From Allomesorhizobium camelthorni (GTDB lineage Bacteria; Pseudomonadota; Alphaproteobacteria; Rhizobiales; Rhizobiaceae): a DNA stretch of 62,302 bases. Below the pieces are notes generated by a model. That model was not told where the DNA came from, ran no database searches, and saw nothing but the letters and a program-made list of their open reading frames with translations. The position numbers and the translations under genes were made by a program. Location: assembly GCF_011045125.1 (NCBI RefSeq), contig NZ_JAAKZF010000034.1, forward strand, positions 1-62,302. Direction: 5' to 3'. Positions 51,813 through 60,301 of the stretch are shown piece after piece (the stretch's first letter is position 1; each line of letters opens with the position of its first letter).

Positions 51813-51998
51813 ATGTCCGCGGGATTCGGCCTGCTGCGGCTATCTCCAAGAACATTCTGGTCGATGACGCCGCGCGAACTGGAGCGCGCAATGAGCGTGC
51901 TGGCGCCCGCGACGCGGGCGGGCATCGGCCGGGGCGAGTTGGCCGAGCTGATGCGCGCGTTCCCGGACAAATCCATGGAGGCGATGAAAGATGGCTGA
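51813..51998 (+). CDS. small tail assembly chaperone (rcc01693-like)
   Basis: 61 residues. LLRLSPRTFWSMTPRELERAM is the hallmark of this family. The same frame is open about 30 residues upstream (NEFPWDRI before the Met is conserved-looking), but lacks a start codon, so the two parts might be joined by frameshift from the previous gene, as in many tail chaperones (inference). Confidence 0.82.
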   Translation: MSAGFGLLRLSPRTFWSMTPRELERAMSVLAPATRAGIGRGELAELMRAFPDKSMEAMKDG

Positions 51999-52566
51999 AG
52001 AGGTCAGGGTCTCGATAGAGGCCGACACCGCGCCGTTCATGGCGGCGCTGGAGAATTTGCAGGGCCTTTCCGACCGGTTCGGCTCACAACTGACCGGCGC
52101 GTTGAAGGGCGCGGCGGTCAGCGGGCGGGAACTCGACGACGTGCTGCGCCGGATCGGGCTGAACCTCGCCGGCATGGCGCTCGACCAGGGGCTGATGCCG
52201 CTGCAGAATTTGGCGGGCTCGCTGTTTTCGAGCCTGCTCGGCGGGCTTTCCGGCGCGCTGCCCTTCGCCAAGGGCGGCGTGCCAGGGCGCATCGCGCCGT
52301 TCGCCAGCGGCGGCGTGGTATCGGCGCCGACCTATTTTCCGATGGGGCGCGATGTCGGCCTGATGGGCGAGGCGGGGGCGGAGGCGATCCTGCCCTTGCA
52401 GCGGTTGGCCGACGGGCGGCTCGGCGTCGCGGCATCGGGCGGCGGTGCGCCGGTCAACGTCATCTTCAACGTCACCGCGCAAGACGCCGCCTCTTTCCGC
52501 AAGTCCGAGGCGCAGATCACCGGCATGCTGGCGCGGGCCGTCTCGCGCGGGGCGCGCACGCTTTAG
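51991..52566 (+). CDS. short tail tape measure protein (GTA g11 type)
   Basis: 191 residues, far shorter than phage tape measures but normal for GTAs, which have short tails. AEEVRVSIEADTAPFMAALENLQ opens it; FAKGGVPGRIAPFASGGVVSAPTYFPMG and GLMGEAGAEAILPLQRLADGRLGV are the conserved Gly-rich end. Overlaps the preceding gene by 8 bp. Confidence 0.9.
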   Translation: MAEEVRVSIEADTAPFMAALENLQGLSDRFGSQLTGALKGAAVSGRELDDVLRRIGLNLAGMALDQGLMPLQNLAGSLFSSLLGGLSGALPFAKGGVPGRIAPFASGGVVSAPTYFPMGRDVGLMGEAGAEAILPLQRLADGRLGVAASGGGAPVNVIFNVTAQDAASFRKSEAQITGMLARAVSRGARTL

Positions 52567-52612
52567 CAGTGGGGGCCAGGTTTCTGGTCAGGCTTGATAT
52601 CACCGATGTCGA

Positions 52613-52811
52613 GGCATGGATTCCCGACACTCTCCGCTCGTTCCTCGCTCACGAGGTCGGGAATGACGGCTTCATGGAGCACTTTCGCAACTCACAAAGT
52701 AAGCGATTCTGCAAATCGCCGACGCCCGAAGATTGGCAGAGGCTTGCAGGCAATTCGTCATTCCCAACCTCGTGAGCGAGGAACGAGCGGAGAGTGTCGG
52801 GAATCCATGCC
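52613..52811. repeat. inverted pair of the 56-bp palindromic repeat (pair 2)
   Basis: Copies at 52613-52668 and, reversed, 52756-52811; the first is identical to the copy at 11101-11156, the second differs at one base. The spacer is 87 bp and shares short blocks with the spacer of pair 1. It fills the 319-bp gap between tape measure and DUF2460 genes. Confidence 0.92.
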
Positions 52812-52885
52812 TCGACAGCGATGAAGCCAAAATCGCTCCAGGACATCAATCAGCAACCTCACCAATACCGAGAGGCACAAAAAAA

Positions 52886-53527
52886 TTGTCCGAACTTTCA
52901 AGCTTTCACGATGAGCGGTTTCCAGCCGCGATCTCCTTTGGCGCGACGGGCGGGCCGGAGCGGCGCAACGAGATCGTGCAGCTGACCTCCGGCCGCGAAA
53001 AGCGCAATGCGCGTTTTGCGCAGTCGCGCCACCATTATGACGCCGGCACGGGCGTCAGGTCGCTCGCCGACCTGCATGACATTCTCGATTTTTTCGAGGC
53101 GCGGCGAGGCTCGCTGCACGCCTTCCGGTTCCGCGATCCGTTCGACATGAAATCCTGCCGCCCCGGTGAGACGCCGACGGCGCTCGACCAGACGCTCGGC
53201 ACGGGCGACGGGACGAATGCGCGGTTCGCCCTGGTCAAGCGCTATGGCGAGGGCGACGATTCCTATCTCCGGCGCATTTCGAAGCCCGTGGCGGGGAGCC
53301 TGAAAGTCGCGGTCGCGGGCGTCGAAGCGGTGGACTTTTCTTTCGACGAGGCGACGAGCGAAATTGTCTTCGCGCCGGCCGCAATCCCGGCGTCAGACCT
53401 AGCGGTGACCGCCGGCTACGAATTCGACGTGCCGGTGCGCTTCGACGCCGAGCGGCTGTCGATCAGCCTGACCGCGTTCAAGGCCGGCCAGATCCCGTCC
53501 ATTCCGCTCGTCGAGGTGCAGTTGTGA
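52886..53527 (+). CDS. DUF2460 protein (distal tail, GTA g12)
   Basis: 213 residues from a TTG start with GAGAGG upstream. SSFHDERFPAAISFGATGGPERR is the usual N-terminus; the frame remains open to 52733 through the palindromic repeat, but that part is not protein-like. YDAGTGVRSLADLHDILDFFEAR and the C-terminal IPSIPLVEVQL are typical. Forms the distal tail ring. GTGA overlap with the next gene. Confidence 0.88.
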   Translation: MSELSSFHDERFPAAISFGATGGPERRNEIVQLTSGREKRNARFAQSRHHYDAGTGVRSLADLHDILDFFEARRGSLHAFRFRDPFDMKSCRPGETPTALDQTLGTGDGTNARFALVKRYGEGDDSYLRRISKPVAGSLKVAVAGVEAVDFSFDEATSEIVFAPAAIPASDLAVTAGYEFDVPVRFDAERLSISLTAFKAGQIPSIPLVEVQL

Positions 53528-54414
53528 CCGTCTATCCCGAAGCGCTGGCGGAGCATCTCGCCCGCGAGGTTACGACCGTCTGCCATTGCTGGCGACTGAT
53601 CAGGGCCGACGGCGTCGTCTCGGGCTTTACCGATCACGACCGGCCGCTGACCGTCGACGGCACGCTGTTCGAGCCGGAGACCGGCTTCAGCGCCAGCGAG
53701 GCGCGCGATACGCTGGGCCTCGCCGTCGATACGGTCGATATCGAGGGGGCGCTGTCTTCGGCGAGGATCAGCGAGGCGGATATCGCTGCCGGCCTTTACG
53801 ACCGCGCGACGGTCGAGACGCTGCTGGTCAACTGGCGCAGGCCGCAAGATTTCGCGCGGCTGAGGAAGGTGACGATCGGCAAGGTCACCCGCAGCGATGG
53901 CCGATTCGTGGCTGAGCTGGAAAGCCTGGCGTATGCGCTGGACCGGCCGAGCGGACGGTATATCACGCGCGCCTGCGACGCCGAGCTGGGCGATGCGCGC
54001 TGCGGCGTGGCGCTCGACCATCCCGATTATACAGGAGCCGGCGCAGTGCTGTCGGTCGAGACGGCCGAGACGGTGGCGGTTTCGGGACTGGATGGATTTG
54101 CAACCGGCTGGTTCTCGCACGGCACGATCAATTGGACGACGGGCGCGCGCGCCGGGCGCAGCGAGCGCATCGTCGGCTATCGCAAGGATGCGGCCGGCGT
54201 GAGCCTCACGCTGCGGCCGGGCGGAGGGCTGGCGCTCGGGGTGGGCGACGCCTTCACGGTCAAGGCCGGATGCGACAAGACCTTCACCACATGTAAAGCG
54301 AAATTCGCCAACACGCTGAATTTTCGGGGCTTTCCGCACCTGCCAGGCAATGACGCGGCGTACAATTATGTCGTCGACGGCGGCAAGTTCGACGGCGACC
54401 CGGTGGTGCCTTGA
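53524..54414 (+). CDS. DUF2163 protein (tail hub, GTA g13)
   Basis: 296 residues. GTG start overlapping the previous stop. TTVCHCWRLIRADGVVSGFTDHDRPL and the C-terminal CDKTFTTCKAKFANTLNFRGF (Fe-S hub signature with Cys pair) are conserved. It is the tail hub protein in RcGTA, where a homolog binds an iron-sulfur cluster. Confidence 0.92.
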   Translation: MTVYPEALAEHLAREVTTVCHCWRLIRADGVVSGFTDHDRPLTVDGTLFEPETGFSASEARDTLGLAVDTVDIEGALSSARISEADIAAGLYDRATVETLLVNWRRPQDFARLRKVTIGKVTRSDGRFVAELESLAYALDRPSGRYITRACDAELGDARCGVALDHPDYTGAGAVLSVETAETVAVSGLDGFATGWFSHGTINWTTGARAGRSERIVGYRKDAAGVSLTLRPGGGLALGVGDAFTVKAGCDKTFTTCKAKFANTLNFRGFPHLPGNDAAYNYVVDGGKFDGDPVVP

Positions 54415-54857
54415 TTGAGGTTGCGGGAGGCCCAGTGGCGGCGGTGGTTATCGGCGAGGCGCTGACCTGGGTGGGAACGCCCTACCGGCACCAGGGCTCG
54501 CGCAAGGGCGTCGGCTGCGACTGCCTCGGCCTGCTGCTTGGCGTGTGGCGCGTTCTTTACGGCGCGGAGCCGGAAACGACAGGGCCTTACGCGGCCGACT
54601 GGGCGGAGGCGGGCGGCGAGGACCGCTTTCTCGACGCGGCCATGCGGCATTGCTTGGCAAAGCCGCTGGCAGGGCTCTGCGCGGGCGACCTCGTGCTGTT
54701 TCGCTGGCGGCCTCATTTGCCGGCCAAGCACGCCGGCATCATGGTCGGCCCGGACCGCTTCGTGCATGCCTATCAGGGCAGCGCCGTCGTGGTGTCGGCA
54801 CTGGTGCCGCAATGGCGCCGGCGCATCGCCGGCGTGTTTTCCTTTCCCACCGTCTGA
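54411..54857 (+). CDS. NlpC/P60 family cell-wall peptidase (GTA g14)
   Basis: 148 residues from a TTG start coupled to the hub gene. Catalytic Cys in KGVGCDCLGLLLGVWR and His in LPAKHAGIMVG complete the NlpC/P60 dyad. Tail-borne peptidase that would open the recipient cell wall during DNA entry. Confidence 0.92.
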   Translation: MIEVAGGPVAAVVIGEALTWVGTPYRHQGSRKGVGCDCLGLLLGVWRVLYGAEPETTGPYAADWAEAGGEDRFLDAAMRHCLAKPLAGLCAGDLVLFRWRPHLPAKHAGIMVGPDRFVHAYQGSAVVVSALVPQWRRRIAGVFSFPTV

Positions 54858-54874
54858 ACGCCCGGAGGCCTTGA

Positions 54875-57800
54875 ATGGCGACCATATTGCTGCAGGCCGC
54901 GGGCGCGTTTGTCGGCGGCCTGCTCGGACCCGCCGGCAGCGCGATCGGCGCGGCGGCTGGCGCGCTCGCGGGCTATGCGGTCGACCAGGCGCTGATCAAC
55001 GGCACGCGGCGCATCGAAGGGCCGCGGCTTTCGGGCGCACGGCCGTTCACGGCGGAGGAGGGGGCGTCGCTGGCGCGTGTCTATGGCACGGCGCGCATAG
55101 GCGGCACGCTGATCTGGGCGACGCGCTTCGAGGAGAGCCGCACGACCAAGCGCCAGGGCGGCAAGGGCGGCCCGCGCGTGACCGAATATTCCTATTTCGC
55201 CAATGTGGCCTTCGCTCTGTGCGAGGGCGAGATTTCCGGCATTCGCAGGATCTGGGCCGACGGGCGGGAACTCGACCAGACCGGGCTGGAGATCCGCGTC
55301 TATCGCGGCGGCGAGACGCAGCCTGCCGACCCGCTGATCGAGGCCAGGCAGGGGGCGGGCAACGCGCCCGCCTATCGCGGCGTCGCCTATGTCGTGTTGG
55401 AGCGCTTCGCGCTCGCGCAATATGGCAATCGGATTCCCCAACTGCAGTTCGAGGTGCTGCGCCCGCTGGGTGCGCTGCGTGGGCAGATCCGCGCTGTGTC
55501 GCTGATCCCCGGGGCGACCGAATACGGGCTTTCGCCCGGGCTGGTGACGCGGCAGAAACGGCCGGGCGAGAGCGAGGCGCAGAACCGGCATGTGCTGCAT
55601 GCCACGACCGATCTGACGGCGTCGCTCGACGAGTTGCAGGCGCTGTGCCCCAATCTGGAAAGCGTGGCGCTGGTCGCGACCTGGTTCGGCGACGATCTGC
55701 GGGCCGGGCACTGCCGCATCCGGCCGGCGGTGACCAGCGCGGCGGGCGGCGGGCTCTCGGCGGCCTGGCAAGTCTCGGGCGTCGGGCGCGAGGCGGCGGC
55801 GGTGCTTTCCTCGCATGGCGGCGGCGCGGCCTATGGCGGGACGCCTTCGGACAGGAGCGTCATGGACGCCATCGCCGAGATCAAGGCGCGCGGCCTGAAG
55901 GTCACGCTTTATCCTTTCATCATGATGGATGTGCCGGCGGGCAACGGCCTGCCCGACCCCTATGGCGGCGCGGAGCAAGCGGCCTATCCCTGGCGCCGGC
56001 GTATAACGGCCGATCCGGCGCCGCGTATGCCCGGCAGCGCCGACAAGACGGCGGCTGCGCGAGCGCAGGTTTCGGCTTTTTGCGGTGAGGCGCTGGCCGG
56101 CCAGTTTTCGCCGACGGGCGACACGGTCATCTTTTCGGGAGCGGCGGACGACTGGGGATACCGCCGCTTCGTCCTGCATTTCGCGCATCTGGCGGCGGCC
56201 GCGGGCGGCGTCGACGCCTTTCTGCTCGGCTCGGAACTGCGCGGCCTGACCACGCTGCGCGATGAGGAGAACGCATTTCCCTTCGTCGAAGAACTCTGCG
56301 AATTGGCGGCGGACGCGCGCGCGGTTCTCGGGCCGGAGACAGCGCTGACCTATGGCGCGGACTGGAGCGAGTATTTCGGCCACCAGCCGGCCGACGGCAG
56401 CGGCGAAGCCTGGTTCCATCTCGACGCGCTGTGGGCGCACCCGGCGATCGACGCTGTGGGCATCGACAACTACATGCCGCTGTCGGACTGGCGCGACGCC
56501 GACTATTCGAACGCCAATCCGGACGGCTTTGCCGGCCCCTATGACCCGGACGGGCTAAGGGCAGCCATTGCGGGCGGCGAAGGTTTCGACTGGTACTATG
56601 CCTCGGTGGAGGCGAGACGGGCGCGGGAGCGCTCGCCGATCAGCGACGGAGCCTACGGCAAGCATTGGGTTTTCCGCTACAAGGATCTGGCCGGCTGGTG
56701 GTCGAACCCGCACCACAACCGCATCGGCGGCGTAGAGGCCGCCGAGCCGACGGCCTGGCTGCCGCGCGGCAAGCCGATCTGGTTCACCGAACTCGGCTGC
56801 CCTGCGGTGGACAAGGGACCGAACCAGCCCAACGTCTTTCCAGATCCGAAATCGGCGGAGAATGCGATCCCTTATTTCTCCAGCGCCGGCAGGTCGGATC
56901 TGGCGCAGCAGCGCTTTCTCGAAGCGCACGCTTCCTACTGGAACCCGGCGAACGCGGATTTCAAGGAGGCGCAGAATCCGCTCTCGCCGGTCTATGGCGG
57001 CCGCATGGTCGACATCGGGCGCGTCTATATCTGGGCCTGGGATGCGCGGCCTTTTCCCGCCTTTCCGGCGCGCGGCGACCGCTGGACCGATGGCGGCAAC
57101 TGGCATTGCGGCCACTGGCTGAACGGCCGGCTCGGCAATCCGGATGCGGGCGCGCTGATCAACGCCATACTCGCCGACCACGGCCTGTCGCCGGCGGATG
57201 TCGCCCACGCCGACGGCACGCTGCACGGCTATGTCATCGCCGACCCGACATCGGCGCGCGCTGCGCTGGAGCCGATCGTCGAGCTGTTCGACCTGGCGGT
57301 GTTGGAGGAATCCGACGGCCTCGTATTCCGGCGCAGAGGCGCTCAGAATGCGCCGCCGGCCGAGATTTCCGAACTCGTCTCGGATGGCGGTAATCCGGTG
57401 ATCGAGACGATAAGGTCACCGGATCACCAGTTGCCGGTAGAGCTTGTGCTGGCGTTCCGCGAGCCCTTCGCCGAATACCAGACGGCGGCTGTGCGAAATG
57501 TCCGCTTCGGCGCGGATGGCAGCCGGCAGCAGACGATCGATTTTCCCGGTGTTATGGAAACCGGGCAGGGCCGCGCGCTGCTCGACGATCTGATGCGCCG
57601 CATCTGGGCTGAACGTGAACAGGTGACTTTCGCGATCGCCGAGCACCGCGCCGACATAAGGCCGGGCGCCATCCTGCGCCTTCCGGGCGCGGATTCTGAT
57701 TTCATCGTCACCGAAATCGAGGATGGGCTGGTCAGGAGGATTACCGCGCGGCAGATCGCGCGGACGCCGCCATCGCCATGGCTTCCCTCCGGCTTCGGCT

Positions 57801-58738
57801 CGGTCCAGCCGCAGGAGGCGCTTGCCGGCAAGCCGCACGCGCTGTTCCTCGATCTGCCGTCGCGCTCCGGCGCGGCGCCGCAGGACCAGTTCCGCGTCGC
57901 AGTCTGGCAAAAGCCATGGCGGAGCCAGATCGTCCTGGCGTCGCCGGAGGATACGGGCTTCGGCTTCCGGACAGCGGTCGACAAGCCCGCCGATCTCGGG
58001 GTGCTGGTCGAGCCGCTGCCCGCCGGCTTCGAGGGGCGGATCGACCGCAGGGCGGCGATCACGGTCACGCTTTTCGATGCCGAAGCGGCGAGCGTCAGCC
58101 GGCTCCAGCTTCTGAACGGCGCCAATGCCGCCGCCATCCGCTCGGCGATCGGCGTGTGGGAAATCGTGCAGTTCCAGAGCGCCGAGGAGATCGAACCCGG
58201 CGTGTGGCGGCTCCGCGACCTGCTGCGCGGCCAGATCGGCACGTCCGACGCGGACTTTGTCATGCTCGACGATGCGGTGCAGCCGGCGGGCCTGCGCACC
58301 AGCGAGGCGGGGCTGCTGCTCAACTGGCGCGTCGGTCCTTCCGAGACGGATATTTCCGGCGAAAACTTTTCCGCCCATGCCGAGATCGGCGGCCTGCGCG
58401 CGCGGCTGCCGCTGTCGCCGGTTCATCTACGCTGCCGGGTGAATGCCGGCGGCGCGGAGTTTTCGTGGATCCGGCGCGGCAGGATCGACGCCGACGACTG
58501 GGGGCAAAACGAAATCCCACTCGGCGAAGAGCGGGAGGAATATCAAATTGAGATCGCCGCGGCCGGCGGGGCGGTCGTCCGGACCGCTTTGTCGCCGCAA
58601 CAGAACTGGCAATATGCCTCGACCGACATCGCCGCCGATTTCGGCGGCTTGCCGGCGGAGATCGACGTCACCGTCAGGCAGTTCAGCGCCGCCGCAGGCT
58701 ATGGCTTGCCGGCCACGCGCCGCTTCACTCTTTCATAG
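54875..58738 (+). CDS. GTA baseplate multidomain protein (g15, TIM-barrel containing)
   Basis: 1287 residues, the largest gene here. The N-terminus has a Gly/Ala-rich hydrophobic hairpin (AAGAFVGGLLGPAGSAIGA), then a phage tail domain (ARVYGTARIGGTLIWATRFEE). The central GTA TIM-barrel (about 320-720, with WFTELGCPAVDKGPNQPN) resembles a glycosyl hydrolase. The C-terminal tail/host-specificity region follows. It forms the baseplate that contacts the host envelope. The frame is intact, which argues for a functional particle. Confidence 0.93.
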   Translation: MATILLQAAGAFVGGLLGPAGSAIGAAAGALAGYAVDQALINGTRRIEGPRLSGARPFTAEEGASLARVYGTARIGGTLIWATRFEESRTTKRQGGKGGPRVTEYSYFANVAFALCEGEISGIRRIWADGRELDQTGLEIRVYRGGETQPADPLIEARQGAGNAPAYRGVAYVVLERFALAQYGNRIPQLQFEVLRPLGALRGQIRAVSLIPGATEYGLSPGLVTRQKRPGESEAQNRHVLHATTDLTASLDELQALCPNLESVALVATWFGDDLRAGHCRIRPAVTSAAGGGLSAAWQVSGVGREAAAVLSSHGGGAAYGGTPSDRSVMDAIAEIKARGLKVTLYPFIMMDVPAGNGLPDPYGGAEQAAYPWRRRITADPAPRMPGSADKTAAARAQVSAFCGEALAGQFSPTGDTVIFSGAADDWGYRRFVLHFAHLAAAAGGVDAFLLGSELRGLTTLRDEENAFPFVEELCELAADARAVLGPETALTYGADWSEYFGHQPADGSGEAWFHLDALWAHPAIDAVGIDNYMPLSDWRDADYSNANPDGFAGPYDPDGLRAAIAGGEGFDWYYASVEARRARERSPISDGAYGKHWVFRYKDLAGWWSNPHHNRIGGVEAAEPTAWLPRGKPIWFTELGCPAVDKGPNQPNVFPDPKSAENAIPYFSSAGRSDLAQQRFLEAHASYWNPANADFKEAQNPLSPVYGGRMVDIGRVYIWAWDARPFPAFPARGDRWTDGGNWHCGHWLNGRLGNPDAGALINAILADHGLSPADVAHADGTLHGYVIADPTSARAALEPIVELFDLAVLEESDGLVFRRRGAQNAPPAEISELVSDGGNPVIETIRSPDHQLPVELVLAFREPFAEYQTAAVRNVRFGADGSRQQTIDFPGVMETGQGRALLDDLMRRIWAEREQVTFAIAEHRADIRPGAILRLPGADSDFIVTEIEDGLVRRITARQIARTPPSPWLPSGFGSVQPQEALAGKPHALFLDLPSRSGAAPQDQFRVAVWQKPWRSQIVLASPEDTGFGFRTAVDKPADLGVLVEPLPAGFEGRIDRRAAITVTLFDAEAASVSRLQLLNGANAAAIRSAIGVWEIVQFQSAEEIEPGVWRLRDLLRGQIGTSDADFVMLDDAVQPAGLRTSEAGLLLNWRVGPSETDISGENFSAHAEIGGLRARLPLSPVHLRCRVNAGGAEFSWIRRGRIDADDWGQNEIPLGEEREEYQIEIAAAGGAVVRTALSPQQNWQYASTDIAADFGGLPAEIDVTVRQFSAAAGYGLPATRRFTLS

Positions 58739-58777
58739 ACAGACGTTTGCAATTCGCCTCAACCACGGGAGCATTTT

Positions 58778-58984
58778 ATGACCGCAAGCAAACCCTGGTA
58801 CCTGTCGCGCACGATCTGGGCGTCGCTGGTGACCATCCTGACCGCCGCGATGGGGCTGATGGGCATGTCCGGAGTCGGCATCGACGATGCGGCGCTGACC
58901 GACGCCGTGCTGCAGGCAGTGACCGCGCTGGCGGGTGTGATCGCGCTTTTTGGCCGGCTGTCGGCGACGGACAGGATCGGGTGA
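58778..58984 (+). CDS. small membrane protein after the GTA baseplate gene (holin-like)
   Basis: 68 residues: SRTIWASLVTILTAAMGLMG and AVLQAVTALAGVIALFGRL make two membrane segments joined by a short acidic loop. Size and place suggest a holin-like or particle-release factor, but this is inference. ATG 39 bp after the baseplate gene, with GGAG upstream. Confidence 0.7.
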   Translation: MTASKPWYLSRTIWASLVTILTAAMGLMGMSGVGIDDAALTDAVLQAVTALAGVIALFGRLSATDRIG

Positions 58985-59091
58985 GGGTGGCAAGCAGAGA
59001 TCGGATCGGCCTCGCCCCTGCTTGACCGCCCCATCCCGCGCTGTTTGACTGTTCATTCCATGTTCAGCAGCCTTGGGTTAGAACCGGCGCC

Positions 59092-59388
59092 ATGAAAACG
59101 CTACGTTCCATCAGCCGGTTCACAATGCTCGCGCTTTGCGCGGCGGTAGTCGCCACGCAAGCTCCGGCCGCGCCTCTGGTGCTCCAGGAGCAGGCGGAGC
59201 CGATGATCGTGGCGCAAGCCGATTGTTACGCTATCGGCCAGCAGATCGCCGCGCAGAGCGGCGGCACGCTGGCGCGGGCGAGTTCGTCGAGCCAGGGCGG
59301 CCGGCCGGTCTGCGTCATCGTGGTGCTCGTGCCGGGCAAGGAAGGCCAGCGCCCGCGGCGGCGGGAAATCGTCGTCCCGGCGGGCTGA
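59092..59388 (+). CDS. small exported protein, FeuN candidate
   Basis: 98 residues. Signal peptide (FTMLALCAAVVATQAPAA), then DCYAIGQQIAAQSGGTLARA and VCVIVVLVPGKEGQRPRRRE; two Cys may pair. It lies directly upstream of a FeuP/FeuQ-like pair, the place where Sinorhizobium encodes FeuN, a small periplasmic modulator of FeuQ. The FeuN assignment rests on place, size and export only. Confidence 0.7.
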   Translation: MKTLRSISRFTMLALCAAVVATQAPAAPLVLQEQAEPMIVAQADCYAIGQQIAAQSGGTLARASSSSQGGRPVCVIVVLVPGKEGQRPRRREIVVPAG

Positions 59389-59398
59389 CCAGTCTAGC

Positions 59399-59551
59399 TT
59401 TGATATTCAGGCGATGCCGGTCTGCAAATGGGGTCTTCTGTGCTTCCGGTACTCACGCATCTCTATGTACGCTCCGTTCCGGTTCTCGGAAGTCGCCATT
59501 TTGGTCGCTGCGCGCCCTCTTCGATTCCGCCTCGGCCTGACCTGATCTCAA
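59399..59551. repeat. MITE-like palindromic element, family 1 copy B
   Basis: About 150 bp matching the 30391-30562 element along its length (TTGATATTCAGGCGATGCCGG, GCTCCGTTCCGGTTCTCGGAA, ACCTGATCTCAA), with decayed ends. It sits between the FeuN candidate and the response regulator gene. Confidence 0.85.
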
Positions 59552-59635
59552 CCCATACTGGCGCGGCCTGCTGTTTCCCCGATGCGAAAAGCCCCCTATA
59601 CCTGACGCTTCTTCAGCCAACGGGCACGTGATTCC

Positions 59636-60301
59636 ATGCGGATACTCGTCGTCGAGGATGACAAGGACCTGAACCGGCAGCTCACCGAGGCGCTGGCGGA
59701 TGCCGGCTATGTGGTCGACAAGGCCTTTGACGGCGAGGAGGGGCACTTCCTCGGCGACACCGAACCCTACGACGCGGTGGTGCTCGACATCGGCCTGCCG
59801 CAGATGGACGGCATCAGCGTGGTCGAGCGCTGGCGTCGCGCTGGCCGCAAGATGCCGGTGCTGATCCTGACGGCGCGCGACCGCTGGAGCGACAAGGTTT
59901 CCGGCATCGACGCCGGCGCCGACGACTATGTGACCAAGCCGTTCCATATCGAGGAAGTGCTGGCGAGGGTGAGGGCGCTGATCCGCCGCGCCGCCGGCCA
60001 TGCTTCGTCGGAACTGTCCTGCGGGCCGCTGCGGCTCGACACCAAGGCGTCCAAGGCCGACGTCAACGGCGTGCCGCTAAAACTCACCTCGCATGAATTC
60101 CGGCTGCTCGCCTATCTGATGCATCACATGGGCGAGGTGGTGTCGCGCACCGAACTGGTCGAGCATCTCTACGACCAGGATTTCGACCGCGATTCCAACA
60201 CGATCGAGGTTTTCGTCGGCCGCCTGCGCCGCAAGATGGGCATCGACATGATCGAGACGGTGCGCGGCATGGGCTACCGCATGCGCGAGCCGGAGGCGTG
60301 A
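59636..60301 (+). CDS. feuP: OmpR-family response regulator, FeuP-like
   Basis: 221 residues. Receiver domain with ILVVEDDKDL, phospho-accepting Asp51 (AVVLDIGLPQMDG) and Lys in YVTKPFH, then a winged-helix output domain (LTSHEFRLLAYLMHH, RDSNTIEVFVGRLRRKMG). Sequence character is close to FeuP, which responds to osmotic conditions and drives cyclic glucan export in Sinorhizobium. PhoP-type regulators are the alternative. GTGA overlap with the kinase gene. Confidence 0.85.
   Translation: MRILVVEDDKDLNRQLTEALADAGYVVDKAFDGEEGHFLGDTEPYDAVVLDIGLPQMDGISVVERWRRAGRKMPVLILTARDRWSDKVSGIDAGADDYVTKPFHIEEVLARVRALIRRAAGHASSELSCGPLRLDTKASKADVNGVPLKLTSHEFRLLAYLMHHMGEVVSRTELVEHLYDQDFDRDSNTIEVFVGRLRRKMGIDMIETVRGMGYRMREPEA

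Larger units (their letters stand above)
43444..58984 (+). other. gene-transfer-agent-type head-tail gene cluster
   Basis: Eighteen collinear genes in the order known from Rhodobacter-type GTAs: terminases, portal, small membrane protein, protease, capsid, connector, head closure, tail terminator, major tail, chaperones, short tape measure, DUF2460, DUF2163, NlpC/P60, large baseplate protein, then a holin-like small gene. No integrase, repressor, replication or lysogeny gene is present, which favours a GTA over a prophage. All frames are open. Confidence 0.85.

Noticed and set aside
43444-58984. Temperate prophage
   Set aside because: No integrase, repressor, replication genes, tRNA target or attachment repeats were found, and gene order and the short tape measure fit a GTA.
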